From positions 124,001 to 188,000 of the forward strand of contig JAFDWM010000290.1 in assembly GCA_018268455.1 (NCBI GenBank): a stretch of 64,000 bases of DNA, given 5' to 3'. Below are positions 1 to 8,240 of the stretch, one piece after another. The notes beneath the pieces were generated by a model that had not been told where the DNA came from, made no database searches, and saw only the letters and a program-made list of their open reading frames with translations. Position 1 is the stretch's first letter. Every line of letters starts with the position of its first letter. A program made the position numbers and the translations under genes. This stretch comes from Actinomycetota bacterium (lineage in GTDB: Bacteria > Actinomycetota > Actinomycetes > Actinomycetales > Microbacteriaceae).

Positions 1-227
1 GCCAGTACCACAAGGGCGGCCCGGCGAACGGCGTGTTCCTGCAGATCCTGGAGCGCACCGACGTGGATCTCGAGATCCCCGCTCGTCCGTTCACGTTCGG
101 TCAGCTGATCGAGGCTCAGGCCGCCGGTGACGCCGGTGTGCTCGCCGCGCACGGCCGTCCGGTGATCACCCTCACGATCACGGAGCCGCAGGACGACGTG
201 CTCGAGCTGTTCGAGGCCGCCCAGTAA
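1..227 (+). CDS. pgi: Glucose-6-phosphate isomerase, C-terminal end (partial)
   Basis: Only the last 74 or so codons are present; the reading frame enters from the left edge and stops at TAA. The tail (PARPFTFGQLIEAQAAGD, then AAHGRPVITLTIT) resembles the C-terminus of actinobacterial phosphoglucose isomerase, which interconverts glucose-6-phosphate and fructose-6-phosphate in the cytoplasm. The position directly before zwf-opcA-pgl supports this, because the isomerase commonly precedes these genes in actinobacteria. The catalytic residues lie outside the window, so the call rests on the tail and the context. Confidence 0.82.
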   Translation, partial: QYHKGGPANGVFLQILERTDVDLEIPARPFTFGQLIEAQAAGDAGVLAAHGRPVITLTITEPQDDVLELFEAAQ

Positions 228-262
228 GCGTTCCCCCGCACCACAGGAGAATCCCCCCTCTC

Positions 263-1813
263 ATGACTGTTCCCGTCTCGCGCGGACACAACCCGCTCCG
301 CGACCCCGACGACCGTCGCCTGAATCGCATCGCGGGGCCCAGTGCCCTCGTGATCTTCGGCGTGACCGGCGACCTGTCACGCAAGAAGCTCATGCCCGCC
401 GTCTACGACCTCGCCAATCGGGGCCTGCTGCCACCGGGGTTCGCCCTGGTCGGGTTCGCCCGCCGCGACTGGGAGGACCAGGACTTCGCGCAGGTCGTGT
501 ACGACGCCGTCAAGCAGTACGCCCGCACCCCGTTCCGCGAGGAGACCTGGGCGCAGCTCCTGCAGGGCATCCGGTTCGTGTCGGGTGAGTTCGACAACCC
601 CGAGTCGTTCGCCAAGCTGCGTGAGACGATCGACCAGCTCGACGTCGAACGCGGCACCATGGGCAATCACGCCTTCTACCTCTCCGTTCCGCCCAAGGCG
701 TTCCCCCTGGTCGCGAAGCAGCTGAAGGAGTCTGGGCTGGTCGGCGAGGAGGAGCGCGGCGACGGCCGCTGGCGCCGCGTGGTGATCGAGAAGCCGTTCG
801 GCCACGACCTGGATTCGGCGCGCGAGCTCAACGCCGCGCTCGAGGTCGCGTTCTCGGCGGATTCGATCTTCCGGATCGACCACTATCTCGGCAAGGAGAC
901 GGTGCAGAACATCCTCGCGCTGCGCTTCGCGAACGAGCTCTACGAACCGCTGTGGAATCGCAACTACATCGACCACGTGCAGATCACGATGGCCGAGGAC
1001 ATCGGCGTGGGCGGCCGCGCCGGCTATTACGACGGCGTGGGCGCTGCCCGTGACGTCATCCAGAATCACCTCCTGCAGCTGCTCGCGCTCACCGCGATGG
1101 AGGAGCCGATCAGCCTGTCTGCCGAGCATCTGCGCGCCGAGAAGGAGAAGGTGCTGGCAGCGGTCTCTCTGCCCGAGGACCTCTCCCTGGCCACGGCGCG
1201 AGGGCAATACGCCGGCGGGTGGCAGGGCGGTGAGCAGGTCACCGGGTTCCTCGATGAGGACGGCATGGATCCGCAGTCGATCACCGAGACGTACGCGGCC
1301 GTGAAGCTGGAGATCAACACCCGGCGCTGGGCCGATGTGCCGTTCTACCTCCGCACCGGCAAGCGACTGGGCCGCCGCGTCACCGAGATCGCGGTCGTCT
1401 TCAAGCGCGCTCCCGAGCACCTGTTCGGTGGCGGGCAGAGTTCCGAACTCGGTCAGAACGCCCTGGTGATCCGGGTGCAGCCCGACGAGGGCGTCACCCT
1501 GCGATTCGGATCGAAGGTGCCCGGCAGCGGCAGCAACGTGCGTGACGTGACCATGGACTTCGGCTACGGCCATGCGTTCACCGAGGCCAGCCCGGAGGCG
1601 TATGAGCGGCTCATCCTCGACGTCCTGCTGGGGGATCCGCCGCTGTTCCCGCGCCATGAGGAGGTGGAGCTGAGCTGGAAGATCCTCGATCCGGTCGAGC
1701 GCTACTGGGCGGCCGAAGGCGGCCCCGTCCAGCAGTACGCCCCCGGATCCTGGGGCCCGGAATCCGCCGATGCCCTGCTTGCCCGCGACGGACGTGTCTG
1801 GAGGCGCCCGTGA
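263..1813 (+). CDS. zwf: Glucose-6-phosphate 1-dehydrogenase
   Basis: Oxidises glucose-6-phosphate to 6-phosphogluconolactone with NADP+ (or NAD+), the first step of the oxidative pentose phosphate pathway. The 516-residue protein has the nucleotide-binding turn GVTGDLSRKK at residues 33-42, the EKPFG motif at 176-180 and the active-site signature RIDHYLGKE at 204-212, with the catalytic His at 207. The length is normal for the family. The ATG start follows an AGGAG-type site, although the spacing is rather long. The stop overlaps the opcA start by 4 bases (GTGA), so the two genes are translationally coupled. Confidence 0.97.
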   Translation: MTVPVSRGHNPLRDPDDRRLNRIAGPSALVIFGVTGDLSRKKLMPAVYDLANRGLLPPGFALVGFARRDWEDQDFAQVVYDAVKQYARTPFREETWAQLLQGIRFVSGEFDNPESFAKLRETIDQLDVERGTMGNHAFYLSVPPKAFPLVAKQLKESGLVGEEERGDGRWRRVVIEKPFGHDLDSARELNAALEVAFSADSIFRIDHYLGKETVQNILALRFANELYEPLWNRNYIDHVQITMAEDIGVGGRAGYYDGVGAARDVIQNHLLQLLALTAMEEPISLSAEHLRAEKEKVLAAVSLPEDLSLATARGQYAGGWQGGEQVTGFLDEDGMDPQSITETYAAVKLEINTRRWADVPFYLRTGKRLGRRVTEIAVVFKRAPEHLFGGGQSSELGQNALVIRVQPDEGVTLRFGSKVPGSGSNVRDVTMDFGYGHAFTEASPEAYERLILDVLLGDPPLFPRHEEVELSWKILDPVERYWAAEGGPVQQYAPGSWGPESADALLARDGRVWRRP

Positions 1814-2745
1814 TCATCGATCTGCCCGACACCACCACCAGCCAGGTCGCGAAGAACCTGGTCAAGGCCCGCGAGGAGGGCGGCGTCGTCGCGCTCGGAC
1901 GCGTGCTCACCCTCATCATCGCGGCGACCGACGACGTCGCGGAGTCGGCCATCGACGCCGCGAACGACGCCTCCCGCGAGCATCCGATGCGCGTGATCGT
2001 GCTGACCACGAGCGACGGCGACGCACATCTGGACGCGCAGATCCGCGTCGGCGGTGACGCCGGCGCGAGCGAGGTCGTCGTGCTGCACGCCTACGGCGAG
2101 GCCGCGAGCAATCAGGAGAGCCTGGTCACCGGTCTGCTGCTGCCAGACGCCCCGGTGGTGGTCTGGTGGCCGGACGAGGCGCCATCCTCGCCGGCGGATT
2201 CTGCGCTGGGCCGCATCGCGCAGCGACGGATCACGGACGCGGCGACGGCCGGCAATGTGCGCACGGAGCTCGAGGTCCTCGGCCGCGCCCATGTGCCCGG
2301 CGACACGGACCTCGCCTGGACGCGGCTCACGCACTGGCGCGAGCAGCTCGCGGCGGTGCTCGATCAGCCCCCGTACGAAGCCGTCACCGCCGTCGAGGTG
2401 CGCGGCGCCGCGGCGTCGCCGTCGACCGCGCTGCTCGCCGGCTGGCTGCGGCTCGCGCTCGACGTGCCGGTGCGCTGGGCGTACGAGAGCCCCGAGGTCT
2501 GGCACGAGGGCATCAAGTCGGTGCGCCTCACCCGAGCGGGTGGCGACATCCTGCTGGAGCGTCCGGTGCCGGGATCCGCCGTGCTCACCCAGCCGGGCCA
2601 GCCCGATCACGAACTGCACCTCCCGCGGCGCACGCTGCGCGAATGCCTGGCCGAGGAGCTGCGCCGGCTCGACCCCGACGTGCTGTACGGCCGGGTGATC
2701 ACCGAGGGCTGGCGCCTGCTCGCGCCGCCGGAGCCGGTCGCCTGA
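1810..2745 (+). CDS. opcA: Glucose-6-phosphate dehydrogenase assembly protein OpcA
   Basis: OpcA is an actinobacterial and cyanobacterial allosteric effector and assembly factor of glucose-6-phosphate dehydrogenase. The 311-residue protein shows the conserved central stretch PDAPVVVWWPDEAP and the motif WTRLTHWREQLAAVLD, both typical of actinobacterial OpcA. It starts with GTG inside the zwf stop, giving a 4-base overlap, and is followed after one base by pgl. The arrangement zwf-opcA-pgl is the usual one in this phylum. No catalytic role is expected. Confidence 0.94.
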   Translation: MIIDLPDTTTSQVAKNLVKAREEGGVVALGRVLTLIIAATDDVAESAIDAANDASREHPMRVIVLTTSDGDAHLDAQIRVGGDAGASEVVVLHAYGEAASNQESLVTGLLLPDAPVVVWWPDEAPSSPADSALGRIAQRRITDAATAGNVRTELEVLGRAHVPGDTDLAWTRLTHWREQLAAVLDQPPYEAVTAVEVRGAAASPSTALLAGWLRLALDVPVRWAYESPEVWHEGIKSVRLTRAGGDILLERPVPGSAVLTQPGQPDHELHLPRRTLRECLAEELRRLDPDVLYGRVITEGWRLLAPPEPVA

Positions 2746-2746
2746 C

Positions 2747-3526
2747 ATGGCCTCCGACTCCCGCGCCAAGCGCGTCGTGATCGGCCCTGATCCCGCCACG
2801 CTGGCTCACCACGTCGCCGACCGGTTCCTGGTGCGCGTGCAGGCGAGGATCAGGGACGGGCGCCTCGCGCACATCGCTCTGACCGGCGGAAGCATGGGCT
2901 CCGCGGTGCTGCGCGCCGTCGCCGAGGATCCGCGGGCGGCGGTCATGGACTGGTCGCTCGTGCACTTCTGGTGGGGCGACGAGCGTTTCGTACCCGCCGA
3001 TGATCCCGACCGCAATGCGGGTCAGGCACGGGCGGCGTTGCTGGATCGGATCCCGGTCCCGGCACAGAACGTGCACGAGATGGCCGCGAGCGACGCCGGG
3101 CTCGGTCTCGACGAGGCGGCCACCGCCTATGCCGATGAGCTCGCGCGATTCGGGGACGAGAAGCGCGCCTGGCCGTCGTTCGCGGTGTGCTTCCTCGGCG
3201 TCGGACCGGACGGACACATCGCCTCGCTCTTCCCCGACCACCGGGAGATCACGGTCACCGACGCCGCGGTGCTCCCCGTGCGCAATTCGCCCAAACCCCC
3301 GCCGGAGCGCATCACCCTGACACGACCGGTCATCAACGCGTCCAAGCGCGTCTGGCTCGTGCTCACCGGCGCGGAGAAGGCTTCCGCCCTCGGCCTCGCC
3401 CTCGCCGGTGCGGACTACCGCACCGTGCCGGCGGCGGGCGCGAAGGGCCGCAAGCGCACCGTGTTCTTCGTCGACGAAGCCGCCGCTGCCGAGGTCGCCC
3501 CCGATCTCATCGACCGGGACTACTGA
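2747..3526 (+). CDS. pgl: 6-phosphogluconolactonase
   Basis: Hydrolyses 6-phosphogluconolactone to 6-phosphogluconate, the second step of the oxidative pentose phosphate pathway. The 259-residue protein has the sugar-isomerase-like TGGSMG loop near residue 45, the WWGDERFVP motif and the GVGPDGHIASLFP motif characteristic of the DevB/Pgl family. ATG lies one base after the opcA stop, so it is the third gene of the zwf operon. It converges on the DMT-family gene, with only about 10 bases between the two stops and no terminator hairpin visible there. Confidence 0.95.
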   Translation: MASDSRAKRVVIGPDPATLAHHVADRFLVRVQARIRDGRLAHIALTGGSMGSAVLRAVAEDPRAAVMDWSLVHFWWGDERFVPADDPDRNAGQARAALLDRIPVPAQNVHEMAASDAGLGLDEAATAYADELARFGDEKRAWPSFAVCFLGVGPDGHIASLFPDHREITVTDAAVLPVRNSPKPPPERITLTRPVINASKRVWLVLTGAEKASALGLALAGADYRTVPAAGAKGRKRTVFFVDEAAAAEVAPDLIDRDY

Positions 3527-3536
3527 CCGGGTCGGC

Positions 3537-4691
3537 TCAGCGCCCCGAGGATCCGCTCCCGCGATCGCCGGTGTCTCCGCCGGTGCGGGGCGGGTCCTCG
3601 CGTCGTATCGGGGCGACGTTGGAGGGCCAGCCCCCGTCGTCGTGCGGGCGATCTGGCACGGCGGGCTCGGTTGGATCCGTCTCTGTGGGCGCAGCGCCCG
3701 GGACGACGCCGCCCGAGCTTCCGCGCGTGATCGGAAGCTCCTGGCTCTCACTCACCACCTGCGGGTGGTAGCGCGCGAGCGTCACCACGCCCCAGCCCGC
3801 GATCAGTCCGGAGATCCCGAACGCGATGAACACCCACCACGGTGCGGCAGCGCCCTCCTGGAGGACGAGCAGTCCGATCAGCACCGCCACCATCGGGTCG
3901 ACCACGGTCAGACCGGCGATCACGAGATCGGGCGGGCCGGATCCGTACGCGGTCTGCACGAAGTAGGCACCGGCTGCACCGGCCGCGAGGAGCGCGATCA
4001 CGCACACCGCCGTGAGCCAGTCGAACTGGCCGGACTGGATCCGGCTGATCACGGCCTTCGCCAGTGTGGCGACGAAACCGTAGAGGATCCCGGCACCTGT
4101 GACGTAGAAGAGCGCACGCATGCGATGCCGCAGGATCAGCCAGCAGGTGCCCAGGAGGATGATCACGAGCAGCAGGATCGTGAGCACCGTGAACAGCTGC
4201 GTCTCGCTGATCTCCCGCTCCACCGCGAACAGCGCGGCGAACAGCACGAAGATGAAGATGCCGCCCACGCACGCGAAGATCGAGACGACGGAGCGCTTGG
4301 TCGGCGACACCCCGCTCACGCGCGCGTTGAGCAGGGTGGTGATGACGAGGGCGATCGCTCCCAGCGGCTGCACGACGATCAGTGGGGCCTTGGTGAGGGC
4401 CGCCAGCTGGCAGACGATGGCGAGACCGAGCATCAGCGTGCCGACGATCCACGACGGCCGGGTGAGCAGCCCGCGCACCTGCGCGAACGTCAGCCCCGTC
4501 GCCGCGTCCGACCCGCTGAGACGCTCGACCTTCTCCACCCCGCGATGCTGGTACTGCGCCCCGAGCGACATGAAGACCGCACCGGCGAGGGCGAGTGGAA
4601 TGCCCATCAGCAGACCGGGGTTCGCGAACACTCCGGCGAGATGTTCGCCGACGTCCGCGGCCCCCATGTTGCGCGTCAGGTCCTCAAGCAC
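3537..4691 (-). CDS. DMT-superfamily (EamA/NIPA-like) membrane protein
   Basis: A 384-residue integral membrane protein with about nine or ten hydrophobic segments between residues 25 and 305 and a polar, Pro/Gly/Asp-rich cytoplasmic tail. The layout and the repeated short loops fit the drug/metabolite transporter superfamily, and it partly resembles NIPA-type proteins. The substrate cannot be told from sequence. The start is a GTG exactly six bases after a TAGGCT hexamer, which suggests a leaderless transcript. It is divergent from def across a 43-base gap. Confidence 0.75.
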   Translation of the reverse strand: MLEDLTRNMGAADVGEHLAGVFANPGLLMGIPLALAGAVFMSLGAQYQHRGVEKVERLSGSDAATGLTFAQVRGLLTRPSWIVGTLMLGLAIVCQLAALTKAPLIVVQPLGAIALVITTLLNARVSGVSPTKRSVVSIFACVGGIFIFVLFAALFAVEREISETQLFTVLTILLLVIILLGTCWLILRHRMRALFYVTGAGILYGFVATLAKAVISRIQSGQFDWLTAVCVIALLAAGAAGAYFVQTAYGSGPPDLVIAGLTVVDPMVAVLIGLLVLQEGAAAPWWVFIAFGISGLIAGWGVVTLARYHPQVVSESQELPITRGSSGGVVPGAAPTETDPTEPAVPDRPHDDGGWPSNVAPIRREDPPRTGGDTGDRGSGSSGR

Positions 4692-4734
4692 CGTTCGAGC
4701 CTACCCGCCGTGGTGCTCGGACTAGGGTTGACGC
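4692..4734. promoter_or_regulatory. Overlapping divergent leaderless promoters (DMT gene / def)
   Basis: The gap carries TAGGCT on the minus strand (4703-4698) and TAGGGT on the plus strand (4723-4728). Each is followed by exactly six bases and then a GTG start codon. Neither gene has a Shine-Dalgarno sequence, so both transcripts probably begin at or near the start codon. With a normal 17-base spacer, the -35 region of def would fall on the -10 region of the DMT gene and vice versa. Simultaneous occupancy by RNA polymerase would then be difficult. Confidence 0.6.
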
Positions 4735-5301
4735 GTGGCAGTGCTTCCGATTCGCATCATGGGCGACCCCGTCCTGCATTCCCCCGCCGACCCCGTCGAC
4801 GAGATCACAGAGGAGATCCGCGCGCTCGTCGCGGACATGCACGAGACCATGGATGCGGCTCCCGGTGTCGGGCTCGCCGCCCCGCAGGTGGGTGTCGGTC
4901 TGCGGATCTACGTGTACTCCTACGTCGATGACGACGAGAACCCGTGGCGAGGCGAGATCATCAACCCGGTGCTCTGGATGGCACCGCTCGAGCCCGGGTC
5001 GCCCGACCCCGACCTGGAGTCGGAAGGCTGCCTGTCCTTCCCCGGCGAGCGGTTCCCGCTGCGTCGATCCGAACGGGTGCTGGTGACCGGCATCGACCTG
5101 AACGGTGACCCGGTGCGGATCGAGGTCGACGGCTGGCGGGCCCGCATCATGCAGCACGAGTTCGACCATCTCGACGGGATCCTCTACGTCGACCGACTGG
5201 ACGACGGCGACTGGAAGACCGTGCAGAAGATCGCCCGCAAGCGCGGCTGGGGCCGCCCCGGCGCGAGCTGGACGCCGGGAGTCGACAACCTCGAGGGCTG
5301 A
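4735..5301 (+). CDS. def: Peptide deformylase
   Basis: Removes the N-formyl group from nascent proteins. All three signature motifs are present in order: GVGLAAPQV (residues 44-52), EGCLS (97-101, metal-ligand Cys99) and HEFDH (141-145, metal ligands His141 and His145, catalytic Glu142). At 188 residues the length is normal. The start is GTG at six bases from a TAGGGT -10 element, consistent with leaderless translation. The gene stands alone; tRNA-Asn follows about 90 bases downstream. Confidence 0.97.
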   Translation: MAVLPIRIMGDPVLHSPADPVDEITEEIRALVADMHETMDAAPGVGLAAPQVGVGLRIYVYSYVDDDENPWRGEIINPVLWMAPLEPGSPDPDLESEGCLSFPGERFPLRRSERVLVTGIDLNGDPVRIEVDGWRARIMQHEFDHLDGILYVDRLDDGDWKTVQKIARKRGWGRPGASWTPGVDNLEG

Positions 5302-5358
5302 TCCGACGCGACGCGCCCGGGAGTCCGGACGATGACGGGGTGACGGCGCAACCTTTGC

Positions 5359-5364
5359 TATAGT
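5359..5364 (+). promoter_or_regulatory. Probable -10 element of the tRNA-Asn promoter
   Basis: TATAGT lies 29 bases before the tRNA 5' end, in an otherwise GC-rich gap. The nearest -35-like sequence (TGACGG at 5341) is spaced too closely to be ideal, so only the -10 is proposed. Confidence 0.45.
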
Positions 5365-5393
5365 TGACGAGTTGCCCGCACAGCGGGAAGCAT

Positions 5394-5466
5394 TCCTCGG
5401 TAGCTCAATTGGCAGAGCAGCCGGCTGTTAACCGGCAGGTTCTTGGTTCGAGTCCAAGCCGGGGAG
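5394..5466 (+). tRNA. tRNA-Asn (anticodon GTT)
   Basis: A complete 73-base cloverleaf can be folded by eye. The acceptor stem pairs 5394-5400 with 5459-5465 (one G-T pair), the D stem GCTC/GAGC is at 5403-5418, and the anticodon stem GCCGG/CCGGC encloses loop CTGTTAA. The GTT anticodon is at 5427-5429. The T stem CTTGG/CCAAG encloses TTCGAGT. The discriminator base is G, as usual for tRNA-Asn. The 3' CCA is not encoded. A hairpin terminator follows immediately. Confidence 0.97.
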
Positions 5467-5475
5467 CGATCCCCC

Positions 5476-5505
5476 CGAAGGCCCCGTCACACGACGGGGC
5501 CTTCG
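5476..5505 (+). terminator. Hairpin terminator after tRNA-Asn
   Basis: A 13-bp perfect stem (5476-5488 with 5493-5505) encloses the 4-base loop ACAC. It begins ten bases past the tRNA. Only a weak T-containing tail follows. Because it lies before the 3' end of the minus-strand ABC gene, it may act in both directions. Confidence 0.8.
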
Positions 5506-5541
5506 TCGTCTCCGCGGGCGAGCCCCGGTTCGGCACCGCGG

Positions 5542-6321
5542 TCAGTTCGTGTGCTCGGCACCCGGGGTCCAGAGCAGATCGGCGCCGATGCCGCGGGCGA
5601 CCACGTGCCCGTCCCTGATCATCAGCGTCGCGGCGCCCAGTTCCCGGGCGAACGCTGCGTCGTTGCTCACCAGCAGCGCCGCCATGCCGCGCGCGGCGCG
5701 GCGGCGGCTGATCGCGTCGAAGACGACAGGACGCACCTCCAGATCGAGGTTCGCGAGCGGTTCGTCGGCGATCAGCACCATCGGGTCCAGCACCAGCGCG
5801 CGTGCGATGGCGACGCGCTGGCGCATCCCCGCACTGAGCTCGTACGGGAAGGAATCCGCCAGGCCCAGGGGAAGGTGCAGCTCATCGAGCAGGGAGGCGA
5901 CACGGATCGCGAGCGCCTTGACGTTCACCCGACGCTCGCGCTGGAGAATCGGCTCGGCGATGATCTCCTGCACCGTGAGCTGCGGAGTGAGCAGTGCGCC
6001 GGCGTTCTGCGGCAGATAGCCCGCCCGGTACGTCAGTTCGCGCAATCGCCGCCCCGGATGACGCACCGAGACGCCGCAGACGGTCGCGGATCCCCCGACG
6101 ACCCTGATCGACGGATCGGCGACTCCCGCCAATGCTCCGACCAGGGTCGACTTGCCGGAGCCCGTCGCCCCGGAGATGCACAGCAGGTCGCCGGCGGGCA
6201 GCGAGAAGGTGACCCCGTCGACCGCGCGGGTGGGTGAGGAATGCCCGTTGCGGTCGATGACGATGTCATCGCAGACGATCGCGGTCGCTGCATCCCCGGT
6301 GTCGCGAGCCATGGCATCCAT
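5542..6321 (-). CDS. ABC transporter ATP-binding protein without a partner permease
   Basis: A 259-residue ATPase subunit. Walker A GATGSGKST is at residues 51-59, the signature is LSAGMRQ (162-168, a variant of LSGGQ) and Walker B MVLIADEP is at 181-188. The MRQRVAIARAL stretch resembles peptide/nickel-type (Opp/Dpp) ATPases. No permease or binding protein is adjacent: tRNA-Asn lies on one side and dnaG on the other. It may therefore energise a transporter encoded elsewhere or have a non-transport role. An in-frame second ATG (6312) sits better behind a GGCAGGATGG sequence and could be the real start. Confidence 0.8.
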   Translation of the reverse strand: MDAMARDTGDAATAIVCDDIVIDRNGHSSPTRAVDGVTFSLPAGDLLCISGATGSGKSTLVGALAGVADPSIRVVGGSATVCGVSVRHPGRRLRELTYRAGYLPQNAGALLTPQLTVQEIIAEPILQRERRVNVKALAIRVASLLDELHLPLGLADSFPYELSAGMRQRVAIARALVLDPMVLIADEPLANLDLEVRPVVFDAISRRRAARGMAALLVSNDAAFARELGAATLMIRDGHVVARGIGADLLWTPGAEHTN

Positions 6322-6365
6322 CCTGCCGGACGCACGGCGATCACCGGTACCGCGCGCCGACGACG

Positions 6366-8240
6366 TCAGGACTCGCTGTGCCGCTGGACTTCCACGTCGA
6401 TGTCGCGCAGTCGCACACGCAGCGCCCTGCCGCCGTCGGAGTCCGCCGGGAGACGCTGGATCTCTCCCAGCAGCTCGTTCTTCTCGCGCTGCAGGCCCCG
6501 CACGATGAGCCTGTGGCAGAGATCCGTCGCCGACGCGCGCGCGCCCTCCTCATCACGGGCCGGGAAAGCCGCCATGAGCAGCTCTCCCGCAAGCGACCGA
6601 TACGGCTCGCGCACGGCGTCGACCGCCTGCAAGGCCCACCCCGGGCGCTGACGGTCCGGGATCTGCACGATCGCGGCGCGCACGGCGTCCAGCGCCGGCA
6701 CCGTGAACGGGGTACTCACCGCCTGCTGCAGCAGCGCGCCGTCGAGCTGATGCCCGTACTGCAGCACGCCCATCAGCGCGTCCCGTTCGAGGGGGGCATC
6801 GCCCGTGCGCGGAAGCGTGGTCAGCGTGACGACGGGCACGCTCCGCTGCGCGTCGGGCGAGGCGGCCTCGGATGCTGCGGCACGCGGGTGCTCACGCTGC
6901 TCGCCCTCCCCGTTCCGCCTGCGACGCTGATGCCGCACGACCTCTGCGTGCACGTCCGTCGGATCCATCCCGAGGCGGCGTGCGAGGATGCGCTCGTATT
7001 CGGGACGCAGCAGCGGATCCCGGATCTCGGCGACGATCGGCGCCGCCGCGCGCAGCGCGCCCACGCGCCCTTCCGCGGTGCTGAGCTCGAAGGTCGCGAT
7101 CTTGCGATCGATGACGAACTCGAACATCGGCACCTTGGCGTTCATCAGCCCACGCACAGCCTGATCACCGCGCTGCAGGCGCAGGTCGCACGGATCCAGA
7201 CCGTCCGGTGCCACGGCGACGAACGTCTGCGCGTTGAACCGGTCATCCTCCGCGAAGGCGCGCAGTGCCGCCTTCTGCCCGGCCTCGTCGCCGTCAAAGG
7301 TGAAGACCACCTCGCCCGCCGCGGAATCGTCGCCCATGACCCGGCGCAGAAGCTTGATGTGCTCGGAGCCGAACGCCGTGCCGCAGGTGGCGATGGCGGT
7401 GGTGACACCCGCGAGGTGGCACGCCATCACGTCGGTGTACCCCTCGACCACGACCACGCGCTTCGGGTCTGCCCGGGAGATGTCGCGCTTGGCGAGGTCG
7501 AGGCCGTAGAGCACCTGCGCCTTCTTGTAGATCGGCGTCTCCGGGGTGTTCAGGTACTTCGGCCCCTGATCGTCGTCGTAGAGCTTGCGGGCGCCGAAGC
7601 CGATCGTCTGGCCGGTGACGTCGCGGATCGGCCACACCACCCGCCCGCGGAACCGGTCGTAGACGCCCCGCTGGCCGGTGGAGACGAGTCCGGCGGCGGT
7701 CAGCTCGTCGCGCGTGAAACCCTGCGCTGTGAGCGCCTTGACCAGTCCTTCCCAGCCGCGCGGCGCATAGCCGACGCCGAAGTGCGCAGCGGCTCCCGCG
7801 TCGAAGCCGCGCTGGCCGAGGAACGCCCTGGCCGATTCCGCCTCGCCGCTCAGCAGCTGAGCGCGGAAGTACTCGGCCGCGGCTGTGTTCGCCGCGTACA
7901 GGCGGCTGCGCCCGCTCGTCTCCGGTGCGGGTCCGCCGTCCTCGTAGTGCAGGGTGTAGCCGACCCGTGCCGCGAGCCGCTCGACGGCCTCTGTGAAGCT
8001 GACGTGATCCATCTCACGCAGAAACGAGTACACATCACCCGAGGCGTTGCAGCCGAAGCAGTGGTAGTACCCCACCTGGGGTCGCACGTTGAAGCTGGGG
8101 CTCTTCTCGTCGTGGAACGGGCACAGCCCCTTGAGAGACCCGACCCCGGCCGACTTGAGCGCGACACGCTCGCCGATGATGTCCGCGATGTTCGTGCGGG
8201 ACTTCACCTCGTCGACGTCGGCCTGGCGGATCCTCGGCAT
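6366..8240 (-). CDS. dnaG: DNA primase
   Basis: Synthesises RNA primers for replication. The 624-residue protein starts MPRIRQADVDEV, as expected for actinobacterial DnaG. It has the CHC2 zinc-binding domain with Cys40, His43, Cys61 and Cys64, then the catalytic core with the TOPRIM motifs VVVVEGYTDV and TFDGDEAG. A helical C-terminal helicase-interaction region ends the protein. The ATG shares one base with the dgt stop (TGATG). The frame stays open further upstream, but that stretch is dgt coding sequence read out of frame and was excluded. Confidence 0.97.
   Translation of the reverse strand: MPRIRQADVDEVKSRTNIADIIGERVALKSAGVGSLKGLCPFHDEKSPSFNVRPQVGYYHCFGCNASGDVYSFLREMDHVSFTEAVERLAARVGYTLHYEDGGPAPETSGRSRLYAANTAAAEYFRAQLLSGEAESARAFLGQRGFDAGAAAHFGVGYAPRGWEGLVKALTAQGFTRDELTAAGLVSTGQRGVYDRFRGRVVWPIRDVTGQTIGFGARKLYDDDQGPKYLNTPETPIYKKAQVLYGLDLAKRDISRADPKRVVVVEGYTDVMACHLAGVTTAIATCGTAFGSEHIKLLRRVMGDDSAAGEVVFTFDGDEAGQKAALRAFAEDDRFNAQTFVAVAPDGLDPCDLRLQRGDQAVRGLMNAKVPMFEFVIDRKIATFELSTAEGRVGALRAAAPIVAEIRDPLLRPEYERILARRLGMDPTDVHAEVVRHQRRRRNGEGEQREHPRAAASEAASPDAQRSVPVVTLTTLPRTGDAPLERDALMGVLQYGHQLDGALLQQAVSTPFTVPALDAVRAAIVQIPDRQRPGWALQAVDAVREPYRSLAGELLMAAFPARDEEGARASATDLCHRLIVRGLQREKNELLGEIQRLPADSDGGRALRVRLRDIDVEVQRHSES

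Noticed and set aside
377..1657. Open frame of 426 codons antisense to zwf
   Set aside because: It lies entirely inside zwf, has His/Arg/Gly-rich low-complexity sequence typical of an antisense frame in high-GC DNA, and has no ribosome site or known motif.
5394..5466. tRNA-Asn as an integration site
   Set aside because: No repeat of the tRNA 3' end and no integrase were seen nearby; the genes on both sides are ordinary.
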